A DNA stretch of 50,249 nt, taken from the NCBI RefSeq assembly GCF_001881565.1, contig NZ_MPDJ01000016.1, positions 67,528-117,776 on the forward strand. Direction: 5' to 3'. Under the pieces are notes generated by a model, which was not told the DNA's origin, searched no databases, and saw only the letters and a list, made by a program, of their open reading frames with translations. Source of the stretch: Eisenbergiella tayi (GTDB lineage Bacteria; Bacillota; Clostridia; Lachnospirales; Lachnospiraceae). Positions 45,229-50,249 of the stretch are shown piece by piece. The position numbers and the translations under genes are program-made. The stretch's first letter is position 1; every line of letters begins with the position of its first letter.

Positions 45229-45882
45229 ATGGCAGAGATTCTGATTGTAGAAGATGAGACAGCAATAAATGAGCTGCTCCGGAGAAATCTGGAGCTGGTC
45301 GGACACCGGTGCAGATCGGTGTATGACGGGGAAGCGGCGGTGGAGGTGCTGGAGGAACAGGCCTTCGATCTGATGCTTCTGGATATTATGCTTCCCGGCC
45401 TGGATGGCTTTGAGGTGTACCGGGAGGCCGGGGAGATCCCGACTATTTTTCTGACGGCAAAAGGGGGGCTTACCGATCGGGTGAAGGGGCTTCGCATGGG
45501 GGCGGATGATTACATGGTCAAGCCCTTTGAGATGCTGGAGCTGCTGGCCAGGGTGGAAGCGGTTCTGAGAAGGACACATAAGGGAGGGAAGGATTTTACC
45601 TTTTACGGCGTCCGGATTGATTTTGAAAGCAGGGTAATAGAAAAGGACGGACAGGCTGTAGACTGTACTCCCAGAGAATATGAGCTGTTGGAAACACTGG
45701 TAAAAAACAGGAATATCGCCCTTTCCAGGGAACGGCTCCTGAAGCTGGTATGGGGATATGATTATGAAGGGGATACCCGCACTGTAGATGTACATATCCA
45801 GAAGCTGCGCAAAAAGCTTGGTCTGGAGGAATGTATCAAAACTGTCTATAAGCTGGGATACCGGCTGGAGATCATGAAATGA
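45229..45882 (+). CDS. OmpR-family response regulator
   Basis: A 217-residue winged-helix response regulator. The receiver domain has the acidic pair ED at 8-9, phosphoacceptor Asp52 in LLDIMLPG and Lys98 in YMVKP; the C-terminal winged helix (about 118-217) contains the recognition helix TRTVDVHIQKLRKKLG. GAGGGGGAGC precedes ATG 45229. The stop overlaps the kinase start by 4 bases (ATGA). Direct repeats upstream of this gene and of the exported-protein gene at 47370 are its likely binding sites. Confidence 0.93.
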   Translation: MAEILIVEDETAINELLRRNLELVGHRCRSVYDGEAAVEVLEEQAFDLMLLDIMLPGLDGFEVYREAGEIPTIFLTAKGGLTDRVKGLRMGADDYMVKPFEMLELLARVEAVLRRTHKGGKDFTFYGVRIDFESRVIEKDGQAVDCTPREYELLETLVKNRNIALSRERLLKLVWGYDYEGDTRTVDVHIQKLRKKLGLEECIKTVYKLGYRLEIMK

Positions 45883-47261
45883 AGAAAAAAACCTTTTTTA
45901 CCACGCAGTTCATGTTCCTTCTTTTTTTCAACGGGGCGGTTCTTTTGCTTTCCGTCATGCTCTGGAAAGAAAAACTGGAGGTACAGAAGGAGATGGCTTT
46001 GTCAGAACATTATATGATCCTTTCCTCGGTAATGCGTGATATGCAGGCGGAGGGCGGGGACGGGTATGATGCGGCGAAGCTTATGGAGCCATATACCCGT
46101 TACCGGAAGGATAAGCGGAGGGCGCTGTATTTGTACCGCGGGGAGCAGCTGTTATATTCCGATGTGGATGATCGGGAGATTTTTGACATGGAAAAAACAG
46201 CGGCAGCCGAAGAGGGAATGCGCAGGATCCGGACAGACGGGCTGTTTCTTTATGTGGAGGGGAAATTCCTACAGCCGTGGGATGACTATATTCTGGTGTA
46301 CCGGTATGATCTGAGGCAGATGTATGAGAATTGGAGGAAACTGAAAAACACGCTTTTTCTCGGGGGAAGCGGCTGTTCCCTTCTTTTGTCCCTGTGCCTT
46401 CTCACCCTGCTGAACCGGCTGTTTGCGCCTTTACAGCAGATTGCCGCAACATCCCGCAGTATAGCTTCCGGAGACCTGCAGGGGAGGCTGCCGGAAAAGG
46501 GAAAGGATGAGGTGGCGGCAATGGCCGGAAGCTTTAATGAAATGGCATCCACCATTCAAAGGCAGATAGCGGCACTTCAGGAGGCCGCTGAGGAGAAGCA
46601 GCGGCTTGTGGATAATTTCGCCCATGAACTGCGTACGCCCCTCACGGCTATTTACGGCTATGGGGAATATCTCCAGAAGGCGGCTGTGACGGAGGAGGAT
46701 AAGGTGGCCTGCGCCGGCTATATCATGTCGGAATGCCGGCGGCTGTCCAATTTATCCCGGCAGCTGCTGGAGCTGGCCGCTCTGCGGGGAGAAGATATAG
46801 CGTGGGAGCCGGTTCCTGTGGAGCGGCTTATGGAAACGGTTGAATATACGGTACGGGCCAAGGCGGAAAAAAGGGGAATAACCATGACCTTTCAGGCAGA
46901 ACTGGATGTGCTGAAGGGAAATCCGGAATTGCTGGAAAGCCTCCTTATCAATTTGATTGACAATGGAATAAAGGCCTGTGAAAGCGGCGGGTGTGTACAG
47001 GTAAAAGCTTACCGGGACGGGGAAAAAGCGGTTCTCAGTGTTTCGGATAACGGAAGAGGGATCCCGCCAGAGGAGCTCGGGCGGGTGAGGGAAGCCTTTT
47101 ACCGGGTGGATAAGGCCCGCAGCCGGAAAGAAGGAGGAGCAGGGCTGGGACTGTCTCTGTGCGAACAGATCGCGGACATTCATCAGGCGGTCATGGAGCT
47201 GGATTCCATACCGCAGAAAGGCACAACCGTACGGATTGCTTTTCCATATGAAGCGGGTTAG
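45879..47261 (+). CDS. sensor histidine kinase (HisKA type)
   Basis: Membrane sensor kinase of 460 residues, partner of the upstream OmpR-type regulator. Transmembrane helices at about 8-28 and 158-182 enclose a short extracytoplasmic domain of about 130 residues; a HAMP domain (about 182-234), a HisKA domain with His249 in FAHELRTPLTAIYGY, and an HATPase domain (NLIDNGIKAC, SDNGRGIP, GAGLGLSLC) follow. Translation is coupled to the regulator by the 4-base overlap. The short periplasmic-side domain and the adjacent exported protein suggest a cell-envelope signal, though this is inference. Confidence 0.92.
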   Translation: MKKKTFFTTQFMFLLFFNGAVLLLSVMLWKEKLEVQKEMALSEHYMILSSVMRDMQAEGGDGYDAAKLMEPYTRYRKDKRRALYLYRGEQLLYSDVDDREIFDMEKTAAAEEGMRRIRTDGLFLYVEGKFLQPWDDYILVYRYDLRQMYENWRKLKNTLFLGGSGCSLLLSLCLLTLLNRLFAPLQQIAATSRSIASGDLQGRLPEKGKDEVAAMAGSFNEMASTIQRQIAALQEAAEEKQRLVDNFAHELRTPLTAIYGYGEYLQKAAVTEEDKVACAGYIMSECRRLSNLSRQLLELAALRGEDIAWEPVPVERLMETVEYTVRAKAEKRGITMTFQAELDVLKGNPELLESLLINLIDNGIKACESGGCVQVKAYRDGEKAVLSVSDNGRGIPPEELGRVREAFYRVDKARSRKEGGAGLGLSLCEQIADIHQAVMELDSIPQKGTTVRIAFPYEAG

Positions 47262-47280
47262 TGTGTTAAAAGTTATTTTC

Positions 47281-47323
47281 TTTTTACAACTCGGTAATAA
47301 GTCGGTGATAACTTCCTTATAAT
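47281..47323 (+). promoter_or_regulatory. promoter with three 11-bp direct repeats before the exported-protein gene
   Basis: TTTTTACAAC is followed by three head-to-tail 11-base units, TCGGTAATAAG (47291-47301), TCGGTGATAAC (47302-47312) and TTCCTTATAAT (47313-47323). The last contains the -10 box TATAAT (47318-47323). No good -35 box exists at the right distance, so the repeats probably stand in for it, as in OmpR/PhoB-activated promoters. Confidence 0.65.
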
Positions 47324-47369
47324 TCCGGCTTATAGTTGCCTTATCAAAAAGAAAGGCAGGTAAGGATTA

Positions 47370-48230
47370 ATGAGAAAAAACAAAGGAAAAACTGGTCTTG
47401 CAATATGCGGAGCTTTTGCGCTGGTGATTGGCTGTACGGCTATGTTCAGCAGTCTGGCGGAAGCGGCTGCCGCGGTGGATATGAAGGGGGCGGAAATGAT
47501 TCCGACTGCTTACACCCTCCCGGCAGCCCCGGAAACGAGTACGGTACCGGAAGGGTATCAGAAGGCGGCCTATACTGTTGTGGAGGATCCTCTGGACTAT
47601 TACAAGGACAAAAAGCCTTCCGTAAAGGATTTGTCACAGGAAAAAGCGGCGGAAATGGGGGCGCAGCTGCTTTGGAAGATGTTTGGTGTGAAGCTGGACG
47701 GCGCTACCATTTATATGGGTTATGATCCCGGAACCGCTACCTTTCCCAGAGAATCCTGGAGCGGGGATGTGAGGTTCGGCAAGAGCAGGACGCCGGGGGA
47801 TACGAGCTATACTTTTCTCATCGACGCAGTGACGGGGGAAGCCTTCATCGCCTCCTTCGGCAGGACTCTCAATGTAACCGTGGATTTGGGACTGGACAGC
47901 GGGCTGGAAAAGAACCCTTCCGAATATATGAAGCTGGCAAAAGCATTTGCGGAAAAGACAAATTTGGTGAACGGCGAGGTAAAGGAATGTATTTATAACA
48001 GTCAGGGCTACGGAAGCAATGATCCTGAAATCACTATAAATGTGATCGGGGTAAACGGACAAAAGGCAATGATAACCTTTTCCAGATACGATCAGGCTGT
48101 GAAAGGGATTGGATTTAACGCCAGCATGGAGATTCAGGAGATGATGGATAAAATAATGGAGCAGGAAGCAGAAAACTGGGTGCAGGGAGGCCAGCTGAAC
48201 GGGGAGAGGGAAGAACTGGTGGTGAAGTGA
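47370..48230 (+). CDS. exported protein of unknown function, linked to the OmpR-type two-component system
   Basis: I do not recognise this 286-residue protein. It has a signal peptide: basic N-terminus, hydrophobic core to about residue 30. VIGC with Cys22 could be a lipobox, or cleavage could occur after SLAEA near residue 34. The mature part holds a Pro/Thr-rich stretch (TAYTLPAAPETST) and a segment YTFLIDAVTGEAF (about 152-164) that recalls PepSY-like folds, which often bind or inhibit proteases in the envelope; this is only a resemblance. It follows the kinase gene by 108 bases, with its own repeat-bearing promoter, so it is probably a main target, and perhaps a feedback partner, of that system. 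TAAGG is a weak ribosome binding site. Similar unannotated proteins are, as far as I recall, found beside two-component systems in Lachnospiraceae. Confidence 0.7.
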   Translation: MRKNKGKTGLAICGAFALVIGCTAMFSSLAEAAAAVDMKGAEMIPTAYTLPAAPETSTVPEGYQKAAYTVVEDPLDYYKDKKPSVKDLSQEKAAEMGAQLLWKMFGVKLDGATIYMGYDPGTATFPRESWSGDVRFGKSRTPGDTSYTFLIDAVTGEAFIASFGRTLNVTVDLGLDSGLEKNPSEYMKLAKAFAEKTNLVNGEVKECIYNSQGYGSNDPEITINVIGVNGQKAMITFSRYDQAVKGIGFNASMEIQEMMDKIMEQEAENWVQGGQLNGEREELVVK

Positions 48231-48259
48231 TTGACAGCCGTCCGTATATGGGGTAAACT
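48231..48259 (+). promoter_or_regulatory. promoter of the GNAT acetyltransferase gene
   Basis: TTGACA (48231-48236) and TAAACT (48254-48259) are 17 bases apart. The -35 box begins at the base after the preceding stop codon. Confidence 0.75.
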
Positions 48260-48301
48260 GGCGCTACAAATGAAAAACAGGGGAAAGAGGTATTAAAAAG
48301 A

Positions 48302-49435
48302 ATGAGTGAATACAGAATAGCGAGGCCGGAAGAAAAAGATGCCTGTATAGAACTGGCAAATTATGTTTTCAGCACGGCTCATTGTCCTCATGATTTTGAA
48401 ACGCTGATACCCAAGGTATACGGGGAAGGTGTGGATTCCGCCTTTATTCATCGGGTAGCGGCAGAAGAAAACGGTAAGCTGCGGGCTCAGATCGCGGTTT
48501 TGCCGGAAAAACTCATGGTAGCGGGACATCCTCTACGGGCGGGTTTTGTGGGGACCGTTTCCGTGCATCCCAAAGCGCGGGGGGAAGGCCACATGAAGAG
48601 ACTCATGCAGGACTGGCTGAAAGAAATGCAGGAGACCTGTGACATTGCAGTGCTGGACGGGCAGCGGCAGAGATATGAATATTTTGGTTTTACACGGGGC
48701 GGCATACAGATACGGTATACGGTAAGCAGTGATAACATCCGCCATGCGCTGAAGCAGACGGATACCCGGGGAATCTCTTTTGTCCCTCTTTCAGAGGCGG
48801 AAGGCGCGGCGGAATTTATGTGCCGGCAGAATGAAAAACGTCCCTCCTGGGTAACAAGGGAGCCGGAGAACGTTTTAGCCATTGCGGCGACGGCGAATGA
48901 AAAGGCTGTTGGAATGAAAAAGGACGGAGTCCTTGCGGGATACCTTCTGACCTGTAATGAGGGTAAGGAGATCCGTGAGATGGCGGTGGAACAGCCGGAA
49001 GATATGGAAAAGGCCGTGAAGGCTTACATGGAATATGCCGGAACGGAGGAAATCATGATATTCTCTTCCGCCTATGACTGCATTTTAAATAAGTGCATCG
49101 GAAGGTTTGCAGAGAGCTATTCCGAATGCCCGAGCGGCATGTACCAGATTTTTGATTTTGCAAACGTACTGGAAGCCTACCTGACTCTGAAGCAAAGGAC
49201 TCTTGGCCTCATGCCGGGTGAGTTTTCCGCCTGCCTGGACGGACAGCCTGTGACGGCGCGTGTGACGGAAAACGGGGTCCGTGTGGAAAGAAAGGCCCTG
49301 CCGGGAGCCGTCACTCTGGATAAACAGCAGGCCCAGCAGCTTCTGCTTTCCGGGTATGGCCGCTACATGGATGTTCCGGTGCCTGCCGGGTGGTTCCCGC
49401 TTCCAGTGTTCTGGTTTACCGCAGATTCGTTTTAA
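48302..49435 (+). CDS. Eis-like GNAT-family N-acetyltransferase
   Basis: A 377-residue acetyltransferase with the Eis-type architecture: an N-terminal GNAT domain with the acetyl-CoA loop VHPKARGEGHMKRLM (about 89-103), a second GNAT-like domain (about 150-290), and a C-terminal sterol-carrier-like domain (about 290-377). Related enzymes acetylate aminoglycosides or peptide lysines, but many homologues in Clostridia have no known substrate. AGAGG precedes ATG 48302. It has its own promoter and is convergent with a TetR gene; a long hairpin lies between them. Confidence 0.85.
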   Translation: MSEYRIARPEEKDACIELANYVFSTAHCPHDFETLIPKVYGEGVDSAFIHRVAAEENGKLRAQIAVLPEKLMVAGHPLRAGFVGTVSVHPKARGEGHMKRLMQDWLKEMQETCDIAVLDGQRQRYEYFGFTRGGIQIRYTVSSDNIRHALKQTDTRGISFVPLSEAEGAAEFMCRQNEKRPSWVTREPENVLAIAATANEKAVGMKKDGVLAGYLLTCNEGKEIREMAVEQPEDMEKAVKAYMEYAGTEEIMIFSSAYDCILNKCIGRFAESYSECPSGMYQIFDFANVLEAYLTLKQRTLGLMPGEFSACLDGQPVTARVTENGVRVERKALPGAVTLDKQQAQQLLLSGYGRYMDVPVPAGWFPLPVFWFTADSF

Positions 49436-49444
49436 CGGGTGCCA

Positions 49445-49501
49445 GTGCTCCATCCGGCCGGAAACAGTACTGTCAGTTCTGTGTCCGGTCGGATGGAGTA
49501 C
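49445..49501. terminator. long hairpin between convergent GNAT and TetR genes
   Basis: A 23-bp stem (49445-49467 with 49479-49501; two G-T wobbles, one mismatch) closes an 11-base loop. Its right arm encodes the last residues of the TetR protein, and the TetR stop codon lies in the loop. Neither side has a good T run, so it may act as a bidirectional terminator by stem strength or as an RNA-stabilising structure. Confidence 0.6.
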
Positions 49502-50042
49502 CAGGCATTTGGGAACATAGAATTTGGGCAAGTGTATCTTCCGGTATCCGGCATCCGTTCATGCTCCAATAGGTCAGGACGCTCCAGAGGCCGCCGGAAT
49601 GATAGGCCAGGCTGCATGCAAAGGAATCCCTGTCTTCGGTAAGGCTGTCCTCGGAAGGAAAAAGCCAGGGAAGGGAAGAGAGGCATTCCAGATATCTTCC
49701 GAACAGAAGATATGTGATATTGTTTTTGTTTAAAAGTTCAAGAAGAGAGGCGTAATTTTTCCAGAAAGCGAAGTAGGAAGCGAGTATGGAAGGGTACGTC
49801 TCTTTTTGCGTAAGCAGCATCTGTTCCCGGAACCGGGCGATAATATGAGAAAGCGCATAATCCATCACATCCTCCACCGTATGGAAATGCCGGTAAAAAG
49901 TGCGCCTTGCTATATCGGAACGGACGCACAGCTCTTTTACGGTAATATCACGAAAGGGCTTTTCCTCCAGCAGAGAAAGCAGTCCTTTGGAGAGTAAATT
50001 TTCCGATAAAGCGGAAGCGGGATGAGACTGGCCTTTATTCAT
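49473..50042 (-). CDS. TetR/AcrR-family transcription regulator
   Basis: A 189-residue DNA-binding regulator with a TetR helix-turn-helix at about residues 20-62 (ITVKELCVRSDIARRTFYRHF) and a helical C-terminal ligand domain of the DhaS-like kind. AGGAGG (50051-50056) lies 8 bases before ATG 50042. Its target is unknown; inverted repeats upstream suggest autoregulation, and the regulated partner may be the next gene beyond the window edge. The stop lies in the loop of the hairpin with the GNAT 3' end. Confidence 0.88.
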   Translation of the reverse strand: MNKGQSHPASALSENLLSKGLLSLLEEKPFRDITVKELCVRSDIARRTFYRHFHTVEDVMDYALSHIIARFREQMLLTQKETYPSILASYFAFWKNYASLLELLNKNNITYLLFGRYLECLSSLPWLFPSEDSLTEDRDSFACSLAYHSGGLWSVLTYWSMNGCRIPEDTLAQILCSQMPGTPSDRTQN

Positions 50043-50055
50043 GATGAAATCCTCC

Positions 50056-50149
50056 TGTCACACATTTTCTCGTTTTGTTGCACTATCCTTCCGCGTATTG
50101 CTTTTGTCGGAAGGATCCTGTATGTTTTGATTATGGCACATGTGTGACA
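50056..50149. promoter_or_regulatory. inverted repeats upstream of tetR
   Basis: TGTCACACAT (50056-50065) is repeated in perfect inverted form as ATGTGTGACA (50140-50149). Between them lies another perfect 9-bp inverted repeat, ATCCTTCCG (50085-50093) and CGGAAGGAT (50108-50116). These could be TetR half-sites or operators; the spacings are long, so the assignment is tentative. I see no gene from 50043 to the window end. Confidence 0.45.
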
Positions 50150-50249
50150 AAATGTATAGTAAATAACCCAACCTCCGCACATGTCCCTGTCCCTTCCGGC
50201 TGCTGCTTCCAGGCGACCCATCGGTTTGGATTTCCTTCCCTCTGCGCCA

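Overview
The window looks like a chromosomal segment of a Gram-positive anaerobe of the Clostridia, most likely a Lachnospiraceae gut bacterium. The reasons are strong AGGAGG-type ribosome binding sites, several YesM/YesN-type two-component systems beside LplB/YtcP-type sugar ABC transporters, tRNA genes without encoded CCA, consensus sigma-A promoters, and cytosolic glycoside hydrolases (GH). The genus cannot be fixed from the sequence alone.

Layout. (1) 1-7130: a housekeeping operon, carA-carB-queH-argS (carbamoyl phosphate for pyrimidines and arginine, queuosine tRNA modification, arginyl-tRNA synthesis). It has a good promoter at 174-202 and a perfect 15-bp-stem terminator. (2) Locus A, 7124-15448: a YesN/YesM regulator-kinase pair divergent from a CUT1 sugar ABC importer (binding protein plus two permeases) and a Cys-type sulfatase, suggesting uptake and cytosolic desulfation of a sulfated sugar. 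(3) Locus B, 15496-25611: a kinase, regulator and large GH106-like hydrolase on the minus strand, divergent from LplB and YtcP permeases and a binding protein. (4) Locus C, 25622-28915: a LacI-type regulator with a near-perfect operator upstream, followed by a GH42 beta-galactosidase.

(5) 28961-29256: a tRNA-Val/tRNA-Met operon with promoter and terminator. (6) Locus D, about 29257-40022: a clearly A+T-richer block. It opens with about 1 kb of decayed sequence and continues with a YesM/YesN pair, an ABC importer, a GH5-like hydrolase and a GH51 arabinofuranosidase. It ends abruptly inside a 5'-truncated second GH51 gene, so it looks like an acquired or swapped carbohydrate island next to tRNA genes; no integrase is visible. 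(7) 40023-43782: the GH51 remnant and two GH43-type genes. (8) 44006-50249: a PD-(D/E)XK nuclease/transposase-family protein with a heptad-repeat tail, an OmpR-type two-component system with an exported protein of unknown function, an Eis-like GNAT acetyltransferase and a TetR regulator.

How the genes work together: loci A, B and D each pair an extracytoplasmic sensor kinase and AraC-type regulator with a CUT1 importer. None encodes the ATPase, so a shared MsmX-type ATPase elsewhere is implied. The intracellular enzymes (GH42, GH43, GH51, GH5-like, GH106-like, sulfatase) point to import and cytosolic breakdown of hemicellulose or pectin side chains, galactosides and a sulfated sugar. I found no CRISPR array, rRNA, intact transposase of a known insertion sequence, or phage genes. 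No clearly new system stands out; the most interesting items are the island junctions, several candidate operators, and the gene of unknown function next to the OmpR-type system.
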